A stretch of 64,000 nucleotides of DNA, from NCBI RefSeq assembly GCF_949628265.1, contig NC_088788.1:2418001-2482000 (forward strand), given 5' to 3'. Made by a program: the position numbers and the translations under genes. The DNA comes from Cloeon dipterum. Lineage: Eukaryota; Arthropoda; Insecta; Ephemeroptera; Baetidae. Below, piece after piece: positions 1-11,691 of this stretch (positions within the stretch are counted from its first letter, which is position 1; each line of letters begins with the position of its first letter). The notes beneath the pieces are model-generated. The model did not search any database and was not told where the DNA came from. It saw nothing but the letters and a program-made list of their open reading frames with translations.

Positions 1-2390
1 TGGCAAGCGATGACGAATTTGTGGCTGCAATTCCGGTCTGACAAAAGTATTCCGCTCGAATTTTTGGTCACTTGCAAGTGCAGGCAATCCTCATTGGTCT
101 GATTATTGTCTGGTTGCCCCGAAGCCCAGGAAAGCGAGTCGGGAAGGTTCACGGCTCCTGGGCACCAGGCCCACCTTCCCCAGGTGCCCATTGCGCGTCC
201 CGCCGTCCAATAATTCCAGTTTAGCGTCCAGTTCCCTTTAGTCGTGTTGCTCAAACATTCAAAGTCGGAAGCCGAGCTAAACCATATCGGGCGCATGCCC
301 AAACTGCAACAAAGGTCCCAGTTCTGCTGCCAGGTTCCCTTTAAGGATTTGTTTTTTGTGTTTTTAAACAAACACAAAAAAATAGAATACTAACTAGCTT
401 TTTGGAGAAAAGGTACAATTTTCCACAGGTACGGGTCCACGTCCCATACTTTTCTCCGTCTAAATATAAATCATTTTTTTAGCAAAATTGATTTTTTTCC
501 AATAGCTCTTAAGTGTTATTTGGTTTCATTCCCTAATGTAAAATGCTTATGGGAGTATCCATTGTAAAAAAAGATCTACATAGGTAGGTTTCATATTTTA
601 CCAATAATTTTCCAATTATCGTCAAGCAATGTGCTCTATAATTTAGAATATAAATTATTGAATCAGTCATAATGTGAAACGTACGTCTTTCTTGCACTTA
701 AGAGTGAGGCAAAAGTTTTGAAAATCATCTTTTGGCTAATTCATCAGATTTTATAAGAAGAGAAATTGTATCAATCACGTATCCTTACCTCGCACAAAAA
801 AGGAAACAGTGAATTAGAATCTGAAGTTTTTAAGACGGCAGCACCGCTAAGCATGGAAGTTGTCAGTCCTTTTTGAGCTATTTCCAAACTGTTCATTTTC
901 TGCATTATCGCGGGAAGGACGATTTCTCTTTTCGGGTTGCACCAGGCGAAACTCAAATTGTAATTTTGGCACGACATGTTGCCTTCGTTGGAGCCAATCG
1001 TCCAGACGGCAGAGTTAGTGCCAACCTCTATAAAGCGTTAAAACAAAATTAAAAATAAATAAATAAAATTAAAACACACCCGTAAGCATTTTTTGAACTA
1101 GATTCATTTTAGGGCCGTCCTGCATAGAAATTAAATTCAAATTGCGCAAGAAGCAGTTCCTGGCCGCGTCAACTTGGCTCACTGCGGCTGACGAAAACAG
1201 AAACGTCGTTCCGTTTCTAACAATTAGCTTGCCTGAAATCAATGTGCAAATATTTAGGCATCTTCAACAGCAAAATTTTGTTCTTACTCGTGCTGGCACT
1301 GACCACTGATGATACGCTCTGAATAAATTTATTGCAAACGCTTTTTAAACTTATGGATATATAACGTTTCTTTAGTTTGCAAGTGATATTTATAAATAAA
1401 ATAAAGGATTGAACTGTTATATCATGTTTTAAAAGTCATAAGAGGATTAATTGAAACCTGGTTTGCGATGAAAGTGAAGTTTGTGCAACGAGACAGTTCG
1501 CACGCCAGCTAAAACCCATTTTTTATTTTAAAATTCTTCTCCGCTAATAGATTTGAGCCTACATTTATTGGTTTAGCTGTAGTTGTGGTAGTAGTGTTGT
1601 TAGTAGTTGTGGTGGAGGTTTCAAAATTTTTCGTTGTCACAGCTATGTTCAGTGCTGTTGTCACTTCTGCTGCTGGTGAGGTGCTTACAGTCGGGTCTGT
1701 GGTAGATTCTGCTCCCGTCTGAGCTGTTGAATACGTTAGAAATATTCGTGGTTCGTAAATTTAGTCGACATACAAGGCGTATTTTCCGCAATAAATTGAG
1801 TTGTGTCGGTACTGGGCAAATCCGATTTGGTAAGCTCAGAGGACGTGATGCCTGGACTAGAGGAAAATGTTTCTGTTTATTCAATGGGATTTTGGTTTGG
1901 ATTAGAATTTTCACTATCACTGCTGAAATATTTGTTTGAAAATTACCTCTGAAAAAGAAAAAATTATATTATTAAAGTTTGCTTCATTTTGTTTATATTC
2001 ATACAGAGTGCTGGATGTTTCAAGGGGAGTGTTGTTCGTTTTTAAATCCTTCGAACGTCGCGGTGGTTTACGCATAAAAGATGCCGAACATTTTGAACCT
2101 CCGCAACACTTGATTATATAAGGTCTTCTCAAGTGTTTCAGGGTTTCTAACCGTTTTTCCATGTTGTTTGTTAGAACCTTTTTGACGTAAACCCGGCCTT
2201 TTGAATGTAAACGTTTTCTATGCTGAGGATTTTTTCCGCCGCAAGGAACGAACTAAATTTTTAATTTTTTATATACATACCACATAAAAATATAGCATTT
2301 TATCCCAATTTGAACACTAATGAACAGGCTCACCTGATAATTCACAATTATTAGCACTGATATGATCGTTAAATGCAACAAAATCCTCAT
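1..2390 (-). pseudogene. Gene A: family I mucin-CTLD(-OBP) gene, 5' part, probably decaying, cut by window edge
   Basis: Reads right to left from ATG 2388-2390. Exons seen: 2334-2390 (signal peptide MRILLHLTIISVLIIVNYQ), 2198-2252, 2005-2146 (IIKCCGGSKC motif), about 1774-1948 and 1563-1723 (Ser/Thr-rich), a short CELSRC exon near 1490, an exon near 1280-1320, CTLD1 in about 1080-1250 and 788-1030, linker exons near 700-740 and 640, a CTLD2 start near 405-470, and the CTLD2 main exon from 338 to the left edge, with a QPD motif (GQPDN). Compared with B, C and D, the first Ser/Thr exon has indels that leave it out of phase with the next exon, which then meets a stop; the second intron also begins GC rather than GT. 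CTLD1 and CTLD2 exons are open. The OBP and last CTLDs would lie outside the window. A single sequencing error cannot be excluded. Confidence 0.65.
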
Positions 2391-2640
2391 GTCGACTTCT
2401 TCGTGTTGTAGAAGAGCTGTCGTTAAAATAGGTTGCAGTATGAAGTGCAAAACTGAAAACTCCCTGCTGTATATGAAAGTGATGAAACTATTGTCGTCAG
2501 TGTTCCCCCCTCCACACATTCAGAATTTTGAAATTTTCACACCCAAAGCACCTCACTCAAGGCTTGACGAGGAATTCAAATGAGGTGCTTTTCGTATCTG
2601 GTGTTGATTGCAATTATATTATCCCACGAAGTTAAGTGAA
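2391..2640 (-). promoter_or_regulatory. Conserved 5' flank of gene A
   Basis: About 250 bases upstream of the start codon match the same position in front of genes B and C. Shared pieces are a GACAGCTC box close to the ATG, a block near 2460-2510, and a distal block around 2560-2610 containing CATTTGAATTCCTCGTC. Conservation between diverged copies suggests a shared promoter; no transcript start can be seen. Confidence 0.4.
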
Positions 2641-2949
2641 TATTTTTAAACTATAAATATAATTTAAATGAATTCCTATAATATTAGCTTTCAGTGTTTG
2701 CAGTGTAAGCGAAATCGTGTAATAAAATGCTTTAAAATTAGAATAGTTATGACTTGAGGAACATCGAACATATGAGACGAACATTCGAAATTAAATGCTG
2801 TGGTGATTTGGAATGTTCAGATGTGATGCAAAATCAGTGGTGGTCAAAAACAATGAAATGCAAATAAAAAAATCGGTTCGAGCCACTGCGCCGCACAACA
2901 TAGCCCAATTTAACAAGGAGCTGCATAATTGAACCAAATCTATCTTTTT

Positions 2950-3790
2950 AGGAATAATTGTAACCTTCTATCCCGGCTGTAAGAAGTGCCTTGTATATTT
3001 GTAATCAAACTGCAGACTAAAAGCAGTGTCATTTTCCAAACTCGCAGCAGACTTTTCTTGCTCCCGCGTATTGTCAATTTATTATACGTAAAGGAATGAG
3101 GGCGTATACATTTTCTGTCTCATTTGCATAGCTGGAAACGTATAGAAGCGGCCATTTTTGCTGTACCAATTCCCACGTTTCGCTGGACGCAATGCAAAAT
3201 GGCAATGAACAAAAAGAGATACTCGTCAGGTACTGGCCGACTTTTCCGTTTTTTTTCCATACAAAATATGGCGCGAATGATGTACAAAATGATTTCTACG
3301 TTTATCTCGCAAGTGACGTTCGGACAGGATGGAGACGAACATGGCGGAGCTGGCGTTGGCGCTCCCTGCATCATTATTTTTTTAATTTATGATCGAAAGG
3401 AAGTGTACTGGCACCTGACAAGCGAATACGTAAATGTTGGTACACTACTTTTTGTCAGTGGCCCACGTGATGTTGAGGTGCATGCAATTTCCAGACTTGT
3501 TCAGGTTGTCTGGCTGACCTTGCTCCCAGGTCACGACCGGCAAGCTCGCCCCCCGCGTCGTCCCATTTTGGCTGCGCCAAGAGAAACCGTCAACGCTGAT
3601 CTGCAAAACTAACGTCCAGTAGTTGGATCCGTATTTTCATCTGTAATTTTTTTTAATTAAATGTTCGAAGTTTAGAACTTTTACCGAGGTTTTTAAGACA
3701 CTGAAACTTGCTATCGCGTTCTCAATTTCAACCGGCTTCATGCCTATTTTGGCGCAGCGGATGAAATTATCTCGCCACGTTTTAATTATT
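2950..3790 (-). pseudogene. Relic R1: middle part of a family II CTLD gene
   Basis: Lies between genes A and B. Minus-strand matches to gene E exons run in order: a CTLD helix exon (near 3690-3785, GMKPVEIEN), a CTLD exon with QGQPDN (near 3400-3625), a linker exon (near 3325-3370, APPCSSPSCPNVTC), a strand exon (near 3130-3200, KNGRFY) and a start-of-CTLDb exon (near 2960-3055, SLQFDYK). The CTLD exon has an internal stop and the helix exon a one-base frame break; signal peptide, mucin, OBP and last CTLD are absent. It is a decayed duplicate rather than a working gene. Confidence 0.7.
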
Positions 3791-4198
3791 ACGAATTATT
3801 TACAAGTGACTTTCCAAACACAATAAACAATGGATCGCAAGACTGCACCCATAATCCACTTAGTAACCACTTTTTGCCATTTCTGACAATGGGCAGCCAG
3901 TATTTTAGATCCCTGAACTGCTCAAATATCTCTCATTGCTTTGAAAATCCTGAGAGTGCCGTAACAATGCGAGCCAGTTTGACAGTTTTTACAATATAAA
4001 ATAGAAAGATTGAATTAAATTATACAACAATTCTAGGTAGGACACTAGAAATAATTTATTTGCTATGATGAAATGTAATAATACACACGCAGCTATTTAT
4101 TTTCAATATTTTCTCGGCAAGAAAAACACCACTGCCAAACTAAAATTGTCTTAATTATAATTATTTTCTAAAACATGAAATTTGATCCGAATTCAGAG

Positions 4199-7100
4199 TT
4201 AGTCTAGTAGGGAAGTGGGCCACACAATACTCGGTTGCAGTTGGTTCCTTTTTTTATCTATAAATAATCCGACGGTTTGCTTCAGGTAAATCTGAGTTGC
4301 TGTCGTAAACTGCTGGTTGCGATAGAATTTGTCGATATCGGTGATCAATCCTGCTGGCAGCTTCTTGAAGGTTGAGCACCAGCTGTCGGTGCCATCTCCG
4401 TTGTCGAAAGTCGGTCCAATGTAAATCCAATGGCTTGTAAAATCTGTAATATTTGTCCCAGCTCCCAATTGATAAACGAAATATCAACAGAATATTTTAC
4501 ATTGAAATTCTTTCATAAAAGAGTTAAAATCCTCAAAACTTTCGAAGGTGGCAAGGTGGCTGCCAAGTTTGCAGCAGTAGTTTGCTTCAGCTTGAGCGTC
4601 AGTCTAAATTAAACAATTTGTTGATAAATTTATTTACTGTTCAAATTACTTACAGTGGTTGAGATATATTTTGTAAAGTATTTTTTGCCAGTCGAGGTTG
4701 ACATGACGTTTCCCCCTAAAGCTGGAATATAAGTTTTAAATTTAGCTCTGAGCGGGAATTTAGATAGTACATTCTCAATTAAATTACAATAAATCCCTTT
4801 ATGATAATCAGAAAATTAATTTGTGCGTCTAAATGAGATTATATTAACATTGATGGGGAATTCTCCTGTGTTAAAAATGAAATCTAAATCAAATTCTTTG
4901 ATTTTTATATTATCTAAATATTTGAAATGAAAAAATATGCTGAATGAATGGAAAGAAAATTTATCACATTACTTGTTCCGTTTTTTTTCAGTTCATTAAT
5001 ATTTGCTTGCTGCAAAAACAACAATTTATTAAAATCTTGCTGAAAATGGTTCTCAAATTTGCAAGATTACATTTGGTACACATTTCGGATACACAGGACA
5101 CACTCTCTCGCCGGTTTTAATTCCCCCTGCAGCAGTAACTGAAACCTGGCGAGTAAAAAGATATAATTCTGACTGAATTGAATTCCAAAAGTCACAGTGG
5201 CGTCTCCTTTGATGGCAGTGACGAGTCCTAAAGTCAGGTCCGGATCATTTTTCTTTCCACACTGGAACATCTGGGCCATCGTGTGGCATTCGTCAGTGGA
5301 CTCTGCAAATAAATTATGGTTTGCAATTGTGTTGGCATAGCAAAGCTCACGAATGGAGGTGCAGGAATCAAAATTTCCAAAGCCATCCTGCATGGCCTGC
5401 GGGTCGTCGGCCGTCAAGTCCTCTAAGTTGCGCAAAATATTATCCGTCACCAGTGACCCGGTTTTTATCTTAATATGCATAATTAGATTTAATTTGCTTT
5501 TTATATAAGGGAACTCGAGAGATATTATTTACCACGTTTCCTTTTTTCCCGCAGCACCTAAGATAACACTAAAGAATAATATACGCGGTTTTATTATTAT
5601 TATTTTTAAATTAATTTGCGTAGCCGCGCACTTTGATATTGCGTCTTTGGTTGACGACGTTGCCTGTTGCATTCATGATTATCTTATTCACTTCATTTTC
5701 TGTCACATTCCAAATTTCCTTGCAAGTGCGCGCGATTTGTATCGAATTTGTGCCCGGTTGTAAGGCCTGAAAGACACAAAATATGATCAATTGGAAAAAA
5801 TAGAAATAAAATATCACCTCGCAAAGAAACGGTTTTTGCTTGGTACAAGTGTCAGCGCCCAAGTAGGTTTTACTCAAAGTCGAATTTGACAAATTTATGA
5901 AAATACACTGATCGGCACTCTCCGAGGGCATTTTCCCGTTTTTCCAGTTGGCTATTTCTTCCTTGTTCAATTTTTCATTTTCTGAACACCAGAAGTGAGC
6001 TCCTGGACAACCGCGGTTGGTGCCAGATGTCCAGAAATCCCTTCCACATTGATCAGGGTAGACTATTGAGAGTTTATAAAAGTGTGCAAATCATCAGGGA
6101 TGGAAATTTAATATTTTACATGCTTTCGGATATTTCGCAACCATTTTTGTAAGACAACTCAATTCCTCAAGAGCTTCAATTGATGCCAGTTTCATTCCAA
6201 CGGAGCAGCAATATTTCCACGCGCCAAACCAATCCAGCTAAACGAAATAAATTTTACAATAGAAGATTTAAATTATAAAATTATAAATCCACAGTTGCAG
6301 CCGAAAAGAGATAATCCTTTCCACAACCGGCATTCCACTGGCCATGAACGAAAAGATCTAAAAGAGAAGATCAGACAATTCTTCACTCAATTTAAATTCT
6401 AATCACTGACCGTTTAATGATCCGTTTGTGAAAATCGATTCCTAAAGATAATATTTAAGTTTAAATAATGTTAAAGAGCCCAAAATAAAAAAATAACAGA
6501 ACTTGCATTTTTACTACACTCCATCGGACAGATTGGCATGTAGCAGTCGGGCGTGATCATCACGTCAGCACCCTTCAAATATCGAAGCTCTCAACAAATT
6601 CACACAAAGTAAACATTCATTTCACCTGGCAAGCCATGACGAATTTATGGCTGCAGTTCCGGTCTGACAAAAGTATTCCGCTCGCATTTTTCGTCACTTG
6701 CAAGTGGAGGCAATTCTCATCAGGCTGGGCGTTGTCCGGTTGCCCTGGAGCCCAGGACAGCGAGTCGGGAAGGTTGACGGCCCCTGGACACCAGGCCCAC
6801 CTTCCCCAGGTGCCCATTGCGCGTCCCGCAGTCCAATAATTATAGTTTAGCGTCCAGTTCACTTTAGTCGTGTTGCTCAAACACTCAAAATCGGACGCCG
6901 AGCTAAACCATATCGGGCGCATGCCTAAACTGCAACAGAAGTCCCAATTCTGCTGCCAAGTGCCCTTTGAAAATTTATAAATGATTTATTATTTTTGAAA
7001 AAATACTGTTAATACTAACAAGCTTGCCAGAGAAAAGGTAAAATCTGTCGCAGTTACGCGTCCACGTCCCATACTTTTCTCCTTCTGAATATAAATAAGT

Positions 7101-9059
7101 TTTTAGCAAAAATCTAAATTAAGATTAAGTTATTCGGCTTTATTCCTTATTGTTAAAGGACTATGGGAGTAGCCATTGTAAAATCAATTGGTAAATAAAT
7201 TCATTGCTTATAGATTTTTCATTTATCCAAATAAAAAATTAGTTTCCGTGTTTCACGTTTTACCCTTAATTTTTCCAGTTTCGTCTAGCAATGTACTCTA
7301 TAAATTGTAATGTAAACTAAAGAATTCTTTGCAATTAATTTGAATCATACGTTTTTGTTGCACTTAATAGCAAGGCAAGAGTCTTGAAAATCATCTTTTG
7401 GCTAATTTACCAGTTTTTAAATAAATTAATTTTACCAATTAATCAATATCCTTATTTACCTCGCACAAAAAAGGAAACAGTGAATTAGAATCTGATGTTT
7501 TCAAGACGGCAGCACCGTTAAGTACGGAAGTCGTGAGTCCTTTTTGAGCTATTTCCAAACTGCTCATTTTCTGCACTATCGCGGGAATGACGATTTCCCT
7601 TATCGGGTTGCACCAGGCGAAACTCAAATCGTAATTTTGGCACGACATGTTGCCTTCGTTGGAGCCAATCGTCCAGACGGCAGAGTTAGTGCCAACCTCT
7701 ATAAATCATTAAAACAAAATTAAAAATAAATAAATAAAATTAAAACACACCCTGAAGCAATTTTTGAACAAGATTCAATTTTAGGACGTCTTGCACAGAA
7801 ATTAAATTCAAATTGCGTAGGAAGCAGTTCTTGGCCGCGTCAACTTGGGTTGCTGCTGCTGACGAAAACAGAAACGTCGTTCCGTTTCTAACAATTAGCT
7901 TGCCTAAAATCAGTGTGCAAAATGTATACATCTTCAACAGCATAATTTTGCTCTTACTCGTGCTGGCGCTGATCACTGATGATGCGCCCTGAATAAATTA
8001 GTGCAAATTTGTTAATTTTGTAGATGTATAATGCCGTTTTATTATGAAAGTGCTATTTCAATGAAATTTTTAAATAAAACTACGGATTGAACGGTTGATC
8101 CCATATTTTTAAATTCTTTAAATGATTTATTGAAACCTGATTTGCGATGAAAGTGAAGTTTGTGCACCGAGACAGTTCGCAAGCTCGCTAAAATCCAATT
8201 TTTATTTTTTTAAAATCATCTTTGCTAATTAATTTGAGCATACTGCATTAATTCGTTTAGCTGTCGTGGTGGTGATGGTAGTGACCAAATTTATCGCTTC
8301 TGCAGCTGGTGAGGTGCTTGTAGGTGAGGCTGTGGTTGACTCAGCTTTCGTCTGAGCTGTTAAATATTCGTGGTTCACAAATTTAGGCGACGTACAAGGT
8401 GTATTTTCCGCAATAAACTGAGTTGAGCCACTTTGAGAAATCGAGATAGTAGTCAATTCCGATTTGGTCGGCTCAGAGGACGTGATTCCTTGACCAGAGG
8501 AAAATGTTTCTGTTTCAATGGGATTTGGGATAGCTGTGTTTTCATTCTCAATGTGCTCTACAGCACTGCTGAAATCTGTGGCATGAAAACGGCCTCTAAA
8601 AATTAAAATAGTTAAAATGTCATTGCTTCATATTGCTCATTCAAGCGGTATTCTTACTGAGTGCTAGATGTTTCAGGGTGAGTAGTGTTCAATTTGAACA
8701 CACTTGAATGTTGCGGCGGTTTACGCATAAAAGATGACGAACATTTTGCACCTCCACAACACTTGATTATATAAATTCGTCTCGAGTGCTTCAGATTTTC
8801 TAAACATTTTTGTTAATTTAAACCATTTTTCTAAAAAAACCCCGAACCTCTTGTAAGTAAGCGTTTCCGAAATTCTCTTTCGCCGGAAAGAACGATCTAA
8901 ATATTTTAATATTTTCGTTTTTACATACCACATCACAACGTGTATTGATAATTATTTATTTGTCCATATATTATTGGTACTATAAAAGCAATATAGGCTC
9001 ACCTGATACTTCACAATAACTAGCACTAATACTATCGTAAAATGCACCATAATCCTCAT
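4199..9059 (-). CDS. Gene B: family I secreted mucin with four CTLDs and an embedded OBP domain
   Basis: Exons, right to left: 9003-9059 (signal peptide), 8848-8896, 8658-8799 (IIKCCGGAKC), 8396-8595 and 8244-8356 (Ser/Thr-rich), 8137-8187, 7958-7988, CTLD1 7751-7903 + 7460-7698, linkers 7351-7401 + 7264-7297, CTLD2 7020-7084 + 6626-6964, linkers 6498-6572 + 6411-6441, CTLD3 6293-6357 + 6120-6237 + 5818-6062, OBP 5632-5766 + 5351-5468 + 5196-5302, linkers 5071-5145 + 4973-5009, CTLD4 4654-4721 + 4501-4603 + 4199-4461. The phases match at each junction, giving about 985 residues. CTLD2 carries GQPDNAQPDENC, a QPD (galactose-type) motif, but LSD where WND is usual. Oddities: the last acceptor used by gene D (AG) is CG here, so a site 15 nt further in must serve; a run of seven A near the end shifts the frame and removes the final Cys pair. 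A 25-nt candidate exon at 5533-5557 is treated separately. Confidence 0.8.
5196..5766 (-). other. OBP (PBP/GOBP-like) domain of gene B
   Basis: Exons 5632-5766, 5351-5468 and 5196-5302. Cysteines: C1 in ARTCKEIWNV, then 30 residues to the point where C2 is expected, C4 in NFDSC, 8 residues to C5 in STDEC, and exactly 8 (HTMAQMFQ) to C6, as in classical OBPs. The piece that would hold C2 and C3 is a 24/25-nt exon at 5533-5557 reading CCGKKGNV in the fitting frame. It would need an acceptor one base inside the canonical AG; skipping it keeps the frame but loses C2/C3. Identification rests on clear homology to the six-Cys domains of genes E and F. Confidence 0.72.
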
Positions 9060-9330
9060 TTTGACTTCTATATGTTGTATAGATGAGCTGTCGTTAAAAC
9101 AGATAGATAGGTGTCAGCATGCCAAGTGCGAAACACAAAACTTCCTGCTACACATGAATGTGATGAAATATTGTCATCGGTTATCCCCCCCCCCCCCCCC
9201 ACACACACACACACATGGAATGTGCAATTTTCACACCATAAGCACCTGGCTCAAGGCTTGAGCAGGAATTCAAATGAGGTGCTCTTCGTAACTGGTGTTA
9301 AAATTTATTCAACTCTATACTATCCCCGGA
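9060..9330 (-). promoter_or_regulatory. Conserved 5' flank of gene B with poly-C/AC tract
   Basis: Aligns with the flanks of genes A and C, including the GACAGCTC box and the distal CATTTGAATTCCTGCTC block near 9250-9290. A tract of about 16 C followed by about seven AC repeats (9185-9214) sits where A and C have only a short C-rich stretch. Confidence 0.4.
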
Positions 9331-9734
9331 GGTAAATTGTTTTTTTTTAATTTTTGGATAATCGCTGCATTGAAATTGTCTGAATGGATGAATACATTAA
9401 TTATTTAAATTAATTTTAATAATTATAAGCTTTCTCAGTGTGGCAGAAAGAAAGCTCATAAGCGAAATAGACATAGTTCAAAGAGCTACGTAATTGAACA
9501 AAACTGGATGAAATGTCGCGTTGTGAGCAATTATTTTATTCCACTAGATTTATTTTCGATACTCATAGTAATGCGAAAAACGCGAATGAAATAGTCAACT
9601 TTTAATTAGGTTGAACATTTATTTATTTATTTATTATTTAGCATGATTGAAGCTTGCGTTTTTTTTTCAATATTCAAATTTACTCGCAAAGAACATGAGA
9701 GAAATAAAATGTGTTGTAGGGCACACATATCAGA

Positions 9735-11240
9735 GCCACCTTAATTGGTAGGGTCAGGGTCGGAAGTCACAGACGAGGCCATGGGCACGCTGGGATTATA
9801 GCACCAGAAGGGCTTTCCACCTTCCCTTGAAGCTGCCACCCACGCGAGGCAAGACTTTTGCTCGGCCCTTGAATTGTCCCTGCCCTGCGAATGCAATAAA
9901 TTTATTATCTCGGACTTTTACTAGTGAGAAAAAAATACTTGGCAATTATAGAGGAATTTTGTTTCGCCGCTGAAGTCTGCCAGCAGCAGCCAGCATTGCC
10001 GACGAGCTGTTGATGCAGACAGCCACGTAGTTTTCTTGGCCGTTGGCGTTGTCCGGATGTCTGGGCTGCGCAAGAGGCGCTTCACCGCACACAAGCCAAA
10101 GCTAGATTCGCAGCCGGTGTCCAGTAATAGATGGCGTCGCCCATAATTGCTATTGAATTGCCGGAATAACACTAATTTAAAATATAAAGCGACTAGTTAA
10201 ATTAATAGAGAAAAATGCCAAATATGCGGAACGCTGGAATTTTTTTTTTATTTTTTGGAGTTGAAATTTAAAATAAAATGCGCAGAGACACCAAACAGAA
10301 TTAAAAATTAATTTTTCTTAATAAGCTGATTGTGGGAGGACTATAGGACTCTTTTTGAAATTTATTTTAAATTTTTTATGCTTCCGAAAAATATATTTTT
10401 GCTCCGTGTGTTTTGTAAAATAAATATATATTTGATCCTGAAACGAGAAAGCTATTAATATTAATTTAGCATTCTGCCTAAAAGAGTAGTCAACATGTGT
10501 ACACACTAAATATTTTATTCTTTTATTGGAATTTGTAACCCTTCTATCCCGGCTGTATTTGTTAACTAAGCAGTGTCGTTCCGAACTCGCAGCAGGCTTT
10601 GCTTGCACCCGCATACTATCAAATAAATATTTTACTTTACGGAAATTTGTGTCATGCAATGCAACCGTTTCAGTCTGATTTGCATAGCTGAAAAGGTAAA
10701 AGCGGCCATTTTTGCTGCAACAAAATCTGGATCTGAAATTTACAATGCGACGCAAAGGAAAATAGCAATAAACAGAGAGATACTCGTCAGGTACTGGCCG
10801 ATTTTTCCATCATTTGTCACACAGCAAACTGCAAATATGTGGCACGCGGATGGTGTACCATTCGTGGGAGCAAAATAATTTATACGTTTTTCTCGCAAGT
10901 GACGTTCGGACAGGATGGAGACGAAACATGGCGGAGCTGGCGTTCGTTGGCGCTCCCTGCGTCATTATTTTTTTAAAAAAAATATGAGTGACCGAAAGGA
11001 AGTTGACAAGCAACGAAAACGTAAACATGTTGGTGCACTTTCTGTCAGTGGCAACGACGCTTGCGTTGATGTTGAGGTGCATGCAATTTTCAGACTTGTT
11101 CAGGTTGTCTGGCTGACCTTGCTCCCAGGTCGTCTGATTTTCGGTTGCACCAAGAAAAACCGTCAATGCTGGTCCGCAAACCAGACGTCCAGTAGTATTT
11201 CATCAAATAATTTTTCTTGCAAGATTTTATAGTTTTTTGT
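9735..11240 (-). pseudogene. Relic R2: decayed family II CTLD gene
   Basis: Between genes B and C. Minus-strand remnants in gene order: a CTLD exon with WEQGQPDNLNKSENC (near 10995-11200), a broken linker exon (near 10900-10970), a strand exon with SKNGRFYLFSYANQTET (near 10660-10745), a degraded CTLDb start (near 10545-10615), a CTLDb exon with GCESSFGLC (near 9950-10150), and a short terminal piece ending PFWCYNPSVPM (9740-9900). Several frame breaks are visible by comparison with E; no start, mucin or OBP remains. Confidence 0.68.
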
Positions 11241-11691
11241 TTAGTGACAATTGTGTTTACAACTTTCGTTTGGTTATGCAGTTCCTGCTTGTCAATTTTT
11301 GCAGTTCATGTTACTTTTAATTAAATCACATGATTATAATAAACAGATATAAAACCATATGAAATTTTTGTTTTTCAAATGTTGGCAGTAATCGCAATCA
11401 AACTGAAACATTTCGGTCCATTTATTTATTTATTCAAACTGCTTGTATTAGAATACAATATTTGTTGCTAGGTCTCGAAATTATTTTTTGTATTTATTGG
11501 ACTTATAATGAAAATTCTGTGTCATCAACAATAATTATACACAGATTTTTATTTAGAATATTTTTTATGCAAGAAAAACACCATTGCCAAACTCATAATA
11601 AAAATAAGAAATGTGTCTCACGCATATATTATGAAATTTTAAAATGTGTTTTTACAATTGGTATAATTTGATCGAAAATAGCTCATTTGTT

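Noticed and set aside
3124-3612. 162-codon open frame on the plus strand
   Set aside because: It is antisense to relic R1, whose CTLD and linker exons explain the sequence on the minus strand.
5196-5766. Idea that the OBP exons are a separate gene nested in the lectin gene
   Set aside because: No start codon, signal peptide, promoter-sized gap or poly(A) signal lies between CTLD and OBP exons; gaps are short introns and phases join.
9185-9214. C/AC tract as a functional element
   Set aside because: Simple repeat present only in gene B; no support for function.
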